Shown here in pieces: positions 54,456 through 64,000 of a DNA stretch of 64,000 nucleotides; position 1 is the first letter of the stretch, and each line of letters starts with the position of its first letter. A program made the translations under genes and the position numbers. Origin of the DNA: Escallonia rubra (lineage: Eukaryota; Streptophyta; Magnoliopsida; Escalloniales; Escalloniaceae); contig JAVXUO010002235.1 in NCBI GenBank assembly GCA_033065855.1, positions 1 through 64,000 on the forward strand. Reading direction: 5' to 3'. The notes under the pieces were generated by a model. That model worked only from the letters and a program-made list of their open reading frames with translations. It was not told the origin of the DNA and made no database searches.

Positions 54456-55260
54456 AGTTGTTGGTAAGAAAATTTTAATACTTTCTTTGTACCAACTTCA
54501 AGTAAATTGTCATGGTTATATAGTACTATTAAGCTCTTTTAGTGATCCAACCTGTAGTTTTTCAAAACTGAGTCTTTCATGTTAAAAAGTTTGGTTAAGA
54601 ATTATTTATCTTTAAAATCGTAAATGTTATTGTCCCTTCTTATCTTCTTCGTGAATCATTGTTTTAAGAAATCGATCACCAACTTATAAAAATACGAACA
54701 TGATATACGGCAAAATATTTATTCGTCTCATATACACTTAAAATTGAAGTCTTAATTAGATGGTCATGCAATTTTTGCGTAATATATTCATACGACTATA
54801 TGTATTTTCTTTAGTTCCTTTAAACTGTGAGTTGAAAGAACAATGAGTAGATTGTGTTACAGTGTCGTCGCTAACTATCTGCGTTACGTTATTTAAACTT
54901 TTATTTTACATCGTCAAACATCATTTCAATTGGATATATGCTTAGCATTTAGAATAGTTGAATAGTTATGTTCGTAACGTGAACCCAAATTAGCAAAAAA
55001 GGGTGGCACTTTTTACATATTCATTTTGATTTTAAATGCCTATGTATAAATTCTATCCTTTAGGTTTAAAAAGAGTTTTTAAGGTGCTAATGCCGGGAAA
55101 CATCCTCATAGGTGTTAATAATGATTAAATAAAAATTCAAAGGACTTACAAACATCTCATTAATTTCAAGTACGTTATTCACTTTTACCTAAATAATTTT
55201 AATAAATGATAAAATCATATTGAATAATTGTTTATATACACCTTTTGCTAATTTTTGTGA
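54456..55260. other. AT-rich intergenic DNA
   Basis: No gene, named repeat or regulatory structure is recognised. A frame of 71 residues (54370-54585) starts inside unit 4 and is not convincing. Confidence 0.5.
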
Positions 55261-55883
55261 AATGCACGTGTGAGGAAGTTCACAATTCACAGCTACACCA
55301 CTGCAACCGTTCGATCGATGTTACCGACAGACCTGTCGACGGCCAACAACTCCGGTAAGCAGCCCCATCACCGGCGATCAACTCCGGCGCTCCTTCACCG
55401 AGCGCCATCACCAACGCCTCCGTAACCATCGCGCCGCTGCCACCATCATCCAGGATTTATCACCGACGCCATCTCGAGGTCAACCACCCCTCATTTTCCG
55501 ATCGACCAGTGAAGACGACGCCGGCGACGGGGAAGGGGAAAAGGAATGGGGAGGGTGGGGGCGACGGGGAAGGGGTAGGGTGGGGGTGACGGGGAAGGGA
55601 AAGGGGTAGGGTGGGGGCGATGGAGAAGGGGTACGGGGAGGCATAGACGACAGGGAGGCACAGGCGCTGCGGGAAAGGGGGGAAGACAATGAAAATTAGG
55701 GTTTCATGTGGTCCCAGGGGCAGATCAGGATTTCAACTTTTATTTAAGGGCAACTTGGTCTTTTTGTCAGAACCGTTAAGTATTTTTGTATTCCGTTTGT
55801 CAACGGACATAAGTGTTACATTTTGAAATTTTATGTCCTCGCGTGTAATTACCCCCAAACTTCAGGGACATAGGTGTAATTAG

Positions 55884-55886
<3 letters not shown>
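55261..55886. repeat. GC-rich segment with a G-rich minisatellite and transposon-like tail
   Basis: 55310-55480 is C-rich with CACCG motifs. 55520-55640 is a G-rich run of GGGGAAGGGGTAGGGTGGGGGCGA-like units, about 35-45 bp each, with clear G-quadruplex potential. 55740-55886 (the CTTCAGGGACATAGGTGTAATTA region) resembles ends of plant non-autonomous DNA transposons, but I could not find the partner end. Confidence 0.45.

Positions 55887-55934
<48 letters not shown>
55887..55934. repeat. (AT)n microsatellite
   Basis: About 24 AT units with no interruption. Confidence 0.9.
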
Positions 55935-55939
<5 letters not shown>

Positions 55940-55940
<1 letters not shown>

Positions 55941-56420
55941 GGGGGTTGTCACTTATCGATCGGTGGATATTACCCACCGAACCGCACCCCTATGTGCGGT
56001 TCACACAATAATTTTTTTTTACACCCACCCACCCACCGGCATGCGGTCCCCTTCCTGGCTGCCACGTGGTAGCCAGCAGTCCCCCTTCCCTGCCTGCCAC
56101 GTGGCACCCCCTCCGGTCCCCCCCAAATCCAGGTCACCATTTTGCAGCCCCCCCCCCCCATTTTGCGGCCCCCCTGCCACGTGCCCGGTTCCCCCGTCCT
56201 TTTTCCAACGCTTCTCTGCTTTCTTTCATCTCTCTCCCTCATTTTTTTTTTTTTTTTAACCCTTCTCCCCGAACCATTTCTTCCACTTCTCTTCATCTTT
56301 ACCAACACACACTTCATACTCCATATCTCACTTACAAAATCTGCACAACAATACAAACGAAAAAAATTTACGCTAAAAGATCGGTGGATTTTTCTTGATA
56401 CCAATATATCAAGTTAAAAC
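55940..56420 (+). promoter_or_regulatory. Candidate promoter and 5' leader of the PMD-Ulp1 gene
   Basis: A C-rich stretch holds three CACGTG palindromes (56063-56068, 56098-56103, 56178-56183), then a pyrimidine-rich segment and an A/C-rich leader-like sequence ending AAAACAAGTAAGT near 56424. That is a possible splice donor for a long 5' intron whose acceptor would be the TTCTTAG just before the ATG at 59769. This is inference from layout only. Confidence 0.3.
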
Positions 56421-59400
56421 AAGTAAGTATTTTAAATTTTCTTATAATTCAATGTTAATTTCAAATTGTTCTTACCAATGATTTGTTTAAATTGTGTTTA
56501 GCTTAAATTGTTCTTACCATAATCTTAAATTTTTGTTTTTTGAGAGTTTGAAATTAGGGATTGAACTAGCGTTTATTAGCGAATATTCATTCGAAGTCCA
56601 AAAAATAGTCATTTTTTTAGGGCGTCAAAATTTGAATTTTTCACGAATTTATAAAAAATATCTAGAGCTAGATTTTGCGAAAGTGCAAAAAAGAGACCCT
56701 AGTTATTTTTAAAAGATCTATATCAGGAAACAATTTCAAATTTTTCCCTAGACTGGAAAGGGGTCAACTGATACGGGGAACCTTGTAACTTCGCAGTGTA
56801 ATTTAAAATATCAAACTAGCTCGATTTCGCGCGAAACTTTTATGAGAACCCTATGATGTTGGAAAGTTCCATTTCCCCGGAATTTACTCCATTCCGATGT
56901 CGTTAGCTATTTTTTGGCCGAACGAGCTTTTAAGCCCTCGATCCGGACACCGGTTCGGGATTTTTGGGGGAAACTTTGGTAAAATACTTTTTAGATCAAG
57001 AATGAATTCATAAAGCTTAAAATAGCATTTCAAAGCACTTTTGAGATTTCTGATGCCAGGGGGAATTTCGGTAATTTGCCACCCGATAGGGGTATTTTGC
57101 TAATTCTACACTGTTAAATTTTGGCAACGACTATAATTAAGTCTAAAATTGTGTTGCGCTTTTTTTTTTTTCGTGGCCCCCCACCCCCTGCCTTTTTTTC
57201 TTTTCTCTTTCGTACGTGGACCTCACCTCCCAGCCCGAACCGCAAGAAGCAGTGGCCTTTTCTTCGTGGCCCCCATCCCCCACCCCCGGTTCTCGTGGCC
57301 CCCACCCCCACCCCCTTCCTCCCCCGCCCCCCGTGGGCCCCACCCCCCTTCCTCTCCCCCAAACCGCATTCCCCACCCCCGGTTCACTGTACCGTGGCCC
57401 TCACCCCCCACCCCTTTCCTCCCCCACCCCCGTGGGCCCCCACCCCCCTTCCTCTCCCCCGAACCGCATTCCCCACCCCCGGTTCACTGTCCCGTGGCCC
57501 CCACCCCCACCCCTTCCTCCTCCACCCCCGTGGGCCCCCACCCCCTTCCTCTCCTCCGAACCGCATTCCCCACCCCCGGTTCACTGTACCGTGGCCCCCA
57601 CCTCCTTCCTCCCCCACCCCCGTGGGCCCCCACCCCCCTTCCTCTCCCCCGAACCGCATTCCCCACCCCCGGTTCATTGTACCGTGGCCCCCACCCCCCA
57701 CCCCCCACCCCCTTCCTCGCCCACCCCCGTGGGCCCCCACCCCCCTCCTCTCCCCCGAACCGCATTCCCCACCCCCGGTTCACTGTACCGCCCTCGCCCA
57801 CCCCCGTGGGCCCCCACCCCCTTCCTCTCCCCCGAACCGCATTCCCCACCCCCGGTTCACTGTACCGTGGCCCCCACTCCCCTTCCTCTCCCGCGGTTCA
57901 CTGTATCGTGGCCCCCACCCCCCACCCCCTTCCTCCCCCACCCCCGTGGGCCCCCACCCCCTTCCTCTCCCCCAAACCGCATTCCCCACCCCCGGTTCAC
58001 TGTACCGTGGCCCCCACTCCCCTTCCTCTCCTGCGGTTCACTGTACCGTGGCCCCCACCCCCTTCCTCCCCCACCCCCGTGGGCCCCCACCCCCAACAAG
58101 GGGCGGTTATCTGTCCTTGCTTTTTTCTTCGTGCCCCCCACCCCGGTTCCCTTTTTGCCTTCTTTTGCTTTTCTTATTTTTTTTCCGTATCCTTTTTTGT
58201 TTTCTTGTTTTCTTTTGCATATCCTTCTTTCTCGTGCATGCCCCCCACCCCCGAACGACAAGGAGTTGAGGTTCTATGCGGCCTTTCACTTTTTTCTTCG
58301 TGGCCCCCACGCTTGCCTTTTGAAGCCGTTAGCTATTTTTTTCGCCGAAAGGGCTTTTAAGCACTCGATCTGGACACCGGTTCGAAATTTTTAGGCGAAA
58401 CTTTTGTAAAATACTTTTGAGATGAAGAATGATTTCAGGAAGCTTAAAATAGCATTTTAAAGCACTTTTGAGATTTTCTGAAGCCAGGGGGCATTTTGGT
58501 AATTTGCCACCCCGAGAGGGGTGTTTTGGTAATTTTCCGGTACAATTTTTCAAAGGACTTTTTAGTCCCAAAATGTAAGTAAAACACCTGAAAATGTTGT
58601 TTTGAAGCTGATTGCGGGGCGTAATTGTCGCTAAAGGTGAAAACCTAATTAGACAATTTTTCACGAATTTATAAAACATAGCTAGAGCTATATTTTGCCA
58701 AACTTCAAAAAAGAGACCCTAGTTATTTTTAAAAGATATGTATCAGGGAAAAATATCAGATTTTTCCAAATACTGGAAAGGGGTTAACTGATACGCGGAA
58801 CCTTATAACTTTGCAGTGTAATTTAAAATATCAAGCTAGCGCGATTTCACGCGAAACTTTTACGAGAACCCTAGGATGTTGGGAAGTTCCATTTCAGAGG
58901 AATTCAGGCCCTTCCAAAGCCGTTGGCTATTTTTTTGGCCGAACGGGCTTTTAATCGCTCGATCCGGACACCGGTTCGGGATTTTTGGGCGAAAAATCCC
59001 GAAAAATACTTTTTAGATCACGGATGAATTCAGGAAACTTAACATAGCATTTTAAAGCACTTTTGAGATTTTCCAAACCCGGGGGGCATTTTGGTAATTT
59101 GCCACCCCTAGAGGGGCATTTTGGTAATTTTCCCAGTAAAGTTTTTCAAAGGACTTCTTAGTCCAGAAATGTAAGTAAAACACCTGAAATGTTGTTTTGA
59201 AGCTGATTGCGGGGCGTTAGGGTGCTAATAGTACCCCGGGGGCATTTCGGTAATTTGTCGCTCAGCGGGGGTATTTTGGTAATTTAACATTGTGAAATTT
59301 GCCGACTTACTTTTAGTTTCGGAAGGGGTGTAAGACACCCTGTGGTGTTATTTTTTCCAGCCGTTCTGAGATGTTTGTTGGGGCGATGGCTGTCAGGGGG

Positions 59401-59768
59401 TATTTTGCATAAGTTGGGGGTGTTTTGGTAACTTTCCCCCTTAAAATACCCTGAGGAAATATTTGGTATATAATTGATAGAAATACATTTAAAAAGTGGT
59501 TTTAAAGCGATTTTGTGGTGTTGGCGGTGTAGCGGCCATCGGGGGGTATATTGGTAATGCCATCACGTTGGCTCTAAATTTTAGAGAAATAGAGTAATTA
59601 AGCGTTCGGAGTGGTGGGAAGTGAGGAATTGTTTTAATACATTTAAATAATGAGATAATGACTATTGCTAACCCGTTGGTAAGCTAGGTTTAAGATCCGG
59701 TTATATTTTTGGAATGTAAATATTATGGACGTTAAGTTTGTTTACGATTATATTTTGTTCTTAGAGAT
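56421..59768. repeat. Long non-coding region with three related 0.3-0.57-kb segments around a minisatellite
   Basis: Segments at about 56640-57115, 58320-58640 and 58660-59230 share CGGTTCGGGATTTTTGGG-like, AAAATAGCATTTYAAAGCAC and GGCATTTYGGTAATTTGCCA motifs in the same order. The C-rich minisatellite at 57180-58110 lies between the first and second. The downstream part repeats a GGGGTATTTTGGTAA motif. No coding capacity is recognised. Confidence 0.7.
57180..58110. repeat. C-rich minisatellite
   Basis: About nine irregular units of roughly 60-110 bp built from CCGAACCGCATTCCCCACCC, CCGGTTCACTGTACCGTGGC, CCTTCCTCCCCCACCCCCG and TGGGCCCCCACCCCC. The plus strand is extremely C-rich, so all three plus frames and several minus frames are open for 300-400 codons; these are composition artefacts. 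The G-rich strand could form G-quadruplexes. Confidence 0.9.
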
Positions 59769-62669
59769 ATGGATTTCAACCCCGGACCTCATGATACATC
59801 AATCCTATACGATGACGATGACCACGTCGCGAGGTACGTATTTGACGGTGTCGATAGGGGTGTTTTGGAAACAATTCAAAGCACAACTCACCTCGAAGAG
59901 TGGGTACTGAACGAGGAACAAATACAACTATTACACCGTCAAAATTTGGCCATGTTCACCGATCCCCGGATTTTGTCTCGGCATGACGATTGCCTTATAT
60001 CCGCTCTAGTTGAACGATGGAGGGGCGAGACGAACTCATTTCACTTCCGGTTTGGTGAAATGACTATTACATTAGAGGACGTCGGATTTATACTTGGAAT
60101 CCCATGTCACGGCAAACCCATTACTTGGAGCAAAACGTCTGCATCCGTATCGAAGATGGCTACGCAGTATTTCCCGGGAATCCCGAGGGAAGCTCTTACG
60201 TCTAATGGCATAAAACTTAAATGGCTGAGAGAGCAGTACGGCGTGCTACCGGATGAATACACTCCTCATGATTTCGTGACGTATACGAAGGCATTTCTTC
60301 TGTATATTATTGGAGCCATATTACTTCCGACGCATTCGAAAAACACCGTGCATCCGAAGTATATGGTGTTCTTGGAGGATCTTGAGGAGGTATACTCGTA
60401 TTCGTGGGGTTCAGCTGTTCTTGCGCACCTATATCGAGCACTGCATAAGGCTACGAGATTGGATGCCAAGTCTATTGCCGCCTGCCTGACTCTATTACAG
60501 GTATGAGCATTTATATTCTTGTTTTGACGTGTCAAAGTATTCGTGATTATTTACTAATTCCATATAATGTTTGCATTCACAGGTTTGGTCTTACGAGAGG
60601 CTACCCACGGGACGTCCACAACCGCGGGAATATTCCGATGCGGAGTGGCCTAGGGTGTGGGCCTGGGGGCCGGAGGCCAACCGGAAGAGACGGGTAAACC
60701 CTCACCACCATCTACAGTTCTATCGGGGGGAACTAGATATGCTGGATGCACCTTAGGTGACGTGGCAGCCATACGGCAAGGTGATGAATCGGTTGGATGA
60801 GTATTGTTGGCAACTTCCGGTATCGTACGTGCTGGCAGGTTTGGTTCGGGTGCCGCTTATTCACTTCGAAGTATGTGAGTTTCAGATGCCCGATCGAGCC
60901 ATGAAGCAAGCCGGCTGTCTACAAGGGATACCAAAACCCCCTGTAGACATGCGGCCATACAGGAATGTTCGATGGCCGAAATTCGAGGTGCCTGATGCCT
61001 TGAATTTATTGAGCGACGAGGTGGAACAGTGGAGTACTTGGCAAAAAATGTATGGTAGCCTTGTATCGCTCAAGCACGACGGCACCAGTCTTGAGGAGTA
61101 CCTGCAATGGTTTCTCATGGTGACGCGCACGAGGGTGAATCGCCCTTCCCAGCCGACGAAGACATCGTATGCGCCACGTGATTTCTTTGACCAGTTCTGG
61201 GCATTGAACCTTGTAAGTCACCCTAGTGTTGTTTCAATATTTATTTGCCAACCTTATCGACAATACCGGGAATGATGACAGTGATTTTGTTTATGCATGT
61301 TTTTTAGGTTGACCAGGGCGCTGAGGTGTTCAAGCAGCTGGAGTCGTTTGACTGGTTTGTCGCGCAGGCTCCCGTCAGTCTCAAGAGGTCCATTGAGAGG
61401 TACAAGACTGATCTTCAGAACTTCAGTGTTGCGTACCGGGGTTACCCAGGGGAGCCGGTCAGTCGCTCAGCGCCTGACGCGTACAACTCTCAGCCCCAGA
61501 GTCAGGGCCTGGGGCAGCCGTCTAGTCGCTTGCCTTCGTACGCGTCTTCGCCGCAGACTTATGAATTTGAGGAGCCGTATAGTGGCTTGCCTCCTGACGC
61601 GTACAACTCTCAGCCCCAGAGTCAGGGCCTGGGGGAGCCGTCTAGTCGCTTGCCTTCTTACGCGTCTTCGCCGCAGAGCTATGAATTCTGGGAGCCGTAT
61701 AGTGGCTTGCCTCCTTACGCGTACGACGCTCAGCGCCAGAGTCAGGTTCCCCAAGTAGGAATCCAGGCCTCGCGCCCAAGCATCCGGTCGGACAAAGGAC
61801 AAGCAACGAAGCCATTGAGGCCGGACAAGATGGGTTGGATCGACCGGCACTACTTCGGGCATGAGTCTGTCGATTCAACAGACTTTCCTCTGGCGACATT
61901 CCTAGGTCATGAGGATATCAGAACGTTGGCGCCGGAGACAGATATTTCAAATTTTTTCATGAACGCTTACATAGATCTGCTCCGGATTAGAGAGCAACAT
62001 TTTAACCGTTCTGAATATTTGAAGCTTAACATGTATCCCACTCATTTTGTGGAATTAACGCTGAGGGAATTCACAGAATGGAGGGGCCGAGGGGGCAGCA
62101 GGAGTAAGTGGAAACCAGGTAGAAACGTGTTAGGCATGATGAACGCAAACTATCAATGTCGCGCTGCTGATGCGAACCTTATCATGATACCTTGTCATCA
62201 TGCAAACCACTGGTTCCTATTAGTTCTCCATCCAGCGTTCAGAACGGTTCACATATACGATAGCCTAAGGGAGGACAATCCTGGATAGCTGCTGGCACAG
62301 ATGTACAACGAGTACATCACTTTAGTGGTTAGTTTTTATTTTTTGACCTTGGCTCATAGTATATTCTTCTTGATACATAGGCTTGATTCTCGTTTTTATT
62401 GTTGGATGCAGACTACTGTCCTCTCGCTAGCGTGCTCACGGCCACCGGATGACCCTTGGACGGTCGTGATGATAAAGGACCGACCAAAGCAATATAACGG
62501 TCATGATTGTGGGATTTACGTCCTCAAGTACATGGACTACATTGCTCGCTCGGAAGTGCTCAAACACTCCTCGTGGACTAGGAAGGATGCCTTGACGTTT
62601 AGGTATAGGATAGCCTGGGAGCTGAAAAAGAATGAAGCTAGACGCCTTCATTACCATTATCCTGACTAG
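59769..62669 (+). pseudogene. Plant mobile domain (PMD/MAIN-like) plus Ulp1-like C48 protease fusion, transposon-associated
   Basis: Four exons (59769-60500, 60583-61212, 61308-62327, 62412-62669), GT-AG introns, all phase 0, 880 codons. Residues about 60-450 are a plant mobile domain (LVERWRGETNSFHFRFGEMT, EDVGFILGIP, later YERLPTGRP and MPDRAMKQAG). A Gln/Ser/Pro-rich linker with 40-residue repeats follows (61473-61740). Residues about 650-870 are an Ulp1-like cysteine protease with triad H755 (NHW), D772 (YDSL) and C827 (HDCGIYV); the H-D spacing is as in yeast Ulp1. Such proteases cleave SUMO or SUMO-like tags. Two in-frame TAG codons (60754, 62286) interrupt it; both could come from CAG by C-to-T change. 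PMD and ULP-like genes are both known cargo of plant Mutator-like elements, and a transposase-like end lies convergent to it. Confidence 0.8.
61470..61745 (+). repeat. 120-bp tandem coding repeat in the PMD-Ulp1 linker
   Basis: A CGCGTACAACTCTCAGCCCC unit recurs at 61478 and 61598, and a diverged third copy starts near 61718. It encodes a 40-residue YNSQPQSQGLG...SSRLPSYASSPQ repeat. It keeps the frame. Confidence 0.85.
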
Positions 62670-62678
62670 CGTGGCTAA

Positions 62679-63590
62679 GGTGCAATGATGTTACAAAAAA
62701 CTGCACAAAAAAGAAATGTACATAATTTTTCGCATGCTATGAATTTGGCGCTAAAATGTGCGCGAATATACCTTTCATATGACGCATTAGAAAAAATTAC
62801 GTGTCTGGTATTTTCGCCGAAATTCATAGAAATGGGCTACGTAGCGTGCATGAGGTGCTTTGAGCGGGAAAAAACTGACAAAAAAAATTACAACATTTTT
62901 CGCAAGCTAAGAACTGGGGCCTAAAGTGTGCGCGAATAGAGGCGTCGTAGAAAAATCCAAAAAATAATTTATCTCGTTTTTTGCCGAAATTCATAGAAAT
63001 GGGCTAACTAGCATGCCTGAGGTGCAATGAGCGAAAAAAAAGTGACAAAAAAATTACAACTTTTTTCGCAAGCTAAGAATTGGGCCCTAAAGTGTGCGCG
63101 AATAGGGGCATCGTAGGAAAATCCAAAAAATAATTTGTCTGCTTTTTTCGCCGAAATTCATAGAAATTGGCTAACTAGCGTGCCTAAGGTGCAATGAGCC
63201 GGAAAAAACTGACAAAAAAAATTACAACTTTTTTCGCAAGCTAAGAACTGGGGCCTAAAGTGTGCGCGAATAGGGCGCCGTAGGAAAATCCAAAAAATAA
63301 TTTGTCTCATTTTTCACCGAAATTCATAGAAATGGGCTAACTAGCGTGCCTGAGGTGCAATGAGAGAAAAAAAAGTGACAAAAAAAATTACAACTTTTTT
63401 CGCAAGCTAAGAACTGGGGCCTAAAGTGTGCACGAATAGGGGCGTCGTAAAAAAAAAAAAAAAATAATTTGTCTCGTTTTTCGCCGAAATTCATAGAAAT
63501 GGGCTAACTAGCGTGCCTGATGTGAAATGAGCAAAAAAAAAGTGACAAAAAAAATTATAACTTTTTTCGCAAGCTAAGATTTCACAAATT
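62679..63590. repeat. Tandem repeat of about 166 bp between two convergent genes
   Basis: Five to six units; the GAGGTGCAATGAG motif falls near 62679, 62850, 63020, 63187, 63352 and 63518. Each unit holds CGCAAGCTAAGAACTGGGGC, AAAGTGTGCGCGAATAG and CGCCGAAATTCATAGAAATG. The first unit is the most diverged. The array lies just after the PMD-Ulp1 stop and ends near the minus-strand gene. Confidence 0.9.
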
Positions 63591-63702
63591 AAAGCTAAGA
63601 CAAAAAAAAGTGACAAACCAAATCACAAATTAAAGATTTCACAACCCAAATCACAAATATAAACATTATAAAAGTTCAATTTATACAACTGAAACATTAA
63701 TC

Positions 63703-64000
63703 CTAACACTCTTCCTCATCATCGTCCTCCTCGACCACACTGCCAGGTTCGATACCTAGCACTTTATAATGATTTCTCTTGTCATGGTAAGTCCTCGTAT
63801 TGCACAACGCACACTCCCGTAATTTTTTTTGACCCGTTGCTTCTTCAATCGGATTCTTCATACGTATTGCTCGTTTTCGCCCTTTTGTTTGAGAAATAAT
63901 TGGATCAAAAATGTCGTCCTCCTCACCTTACAGGCTAGTGCTGTCAATGACTGGCTGTGAAGCTCACTTGAATCTACCGGCTGGAGTCGTCCGAGGGTCC
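63703..64000 (-). pseudogene. C-terminal end of a broken gene, probably Mutator-like transposase
   Basis: On the minus strand the frame ends ...VVEEDDDEEEC at 63703. It reads through a basic KGRKRAIRMKNPIEEA segment and a zinc-knuckle-like CALCNTRTYHDKRNH, as at the C-terminus of MULE/FAR1-type transposases. Two in-frame stops (TAA, TGA) occur upstream within the window; both fit C-to-T changes of Gln and Arg codons. The rest lies beyond the window. The assignment rests on this motif and on the convergent PMD-Ulp1 gene; it could be another zinc-knuckle protein. Confidence 0.45.

Noticed and set aside
57121-58394. Three overlapping Pro-rich frames of 380-403 codons on the plus strand
   Set aside because: They are open in all frames because the minisatellite is C-rich and lacks A/T-rich stop codons; no domain is present.
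62679-63590. Centromeric satellite
   Set aside because: The period of about 166 bp is suggestive, but there are only five to six copies tied to two transposon genes.

Overview
The window is plant nuclear DNA, probably from a eudicot and perhaps an asterid. Evidence: an intron-rich GH1 beta-glucosidase gene with the standard plant exon pattern, an endogenous plant pararetrovirus (Caulimoviridae), Ty3/Gypsy LTR sequences, and Stowaway, hAT and Mutator-like DNA transposons. The asterid guess is inference; it rests on the resemblance of the glucosidase to raucaffricine/strictosidine-type enzymes.

Layout. 1-22285: a rearranged block of several partial Caulimoviridae copies in both orientations (pol, viroplasmin-like ORF, promoter/leader), with a 747-bp triplication, a head-to-head junction near 6150 and a 3565-bp solo LTR (18322-21886) inserted with a 5-bp target duplication. 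22286-25900: AT-rich DNA without a recognisable gene. 25900-30530: old LTR-element fragments interrupted by a 1044-bp hAT element and an 1123-bp Mutator-like element, each with a clear target duplication. 30534-36812: a Tat-like Gypsy element with gag and protease on the minus strand, an opposite-strand extra ORF, and no recognisable reverse transcriptase or integrase. 37100-43394 (minus): an intact 13-exon GH1 gene predicted to encode 514 residues. 43473-54455: four tandem copies of a unit of about 2.65 kb that begins in the 5' leader/TATA region of that gene; the copy nearest the gene carries a Stowaway MITE. 54456-64000: GC-rich and AT-rich repeats, a C-rich minisatellite, a broken four-exon plant-mobile-domain plus Ulp1-like protease gene (59769-62669), a tandem repeat of about 166 bp, and the broken C-terminal end of a convergent gene that is probably a Mutator-like transposase.

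The most notable locus is the glucosidase. Its exons join without a break, yet the near-invariant T-F-N-E-P acid/base motif reads T-F-C-G-P. The nucleophile E417 and other sugar-site residues are kept. Its core promoter and about 2.6 kb of upstream DNA are present four times in tandem, alternating between a form with a TATA box (units 1 and 3) and one without (units 2 and 4). A hydrophobic, signal-peptide-like stretch lies just upstream of the start codon in another frame. Together these suggest a pseudoenzyme or altered-activity GH1 protein with a structurally variable promoter. The second notable locus is the PMD-Ulp1 fusion next to transposase-like sequence.
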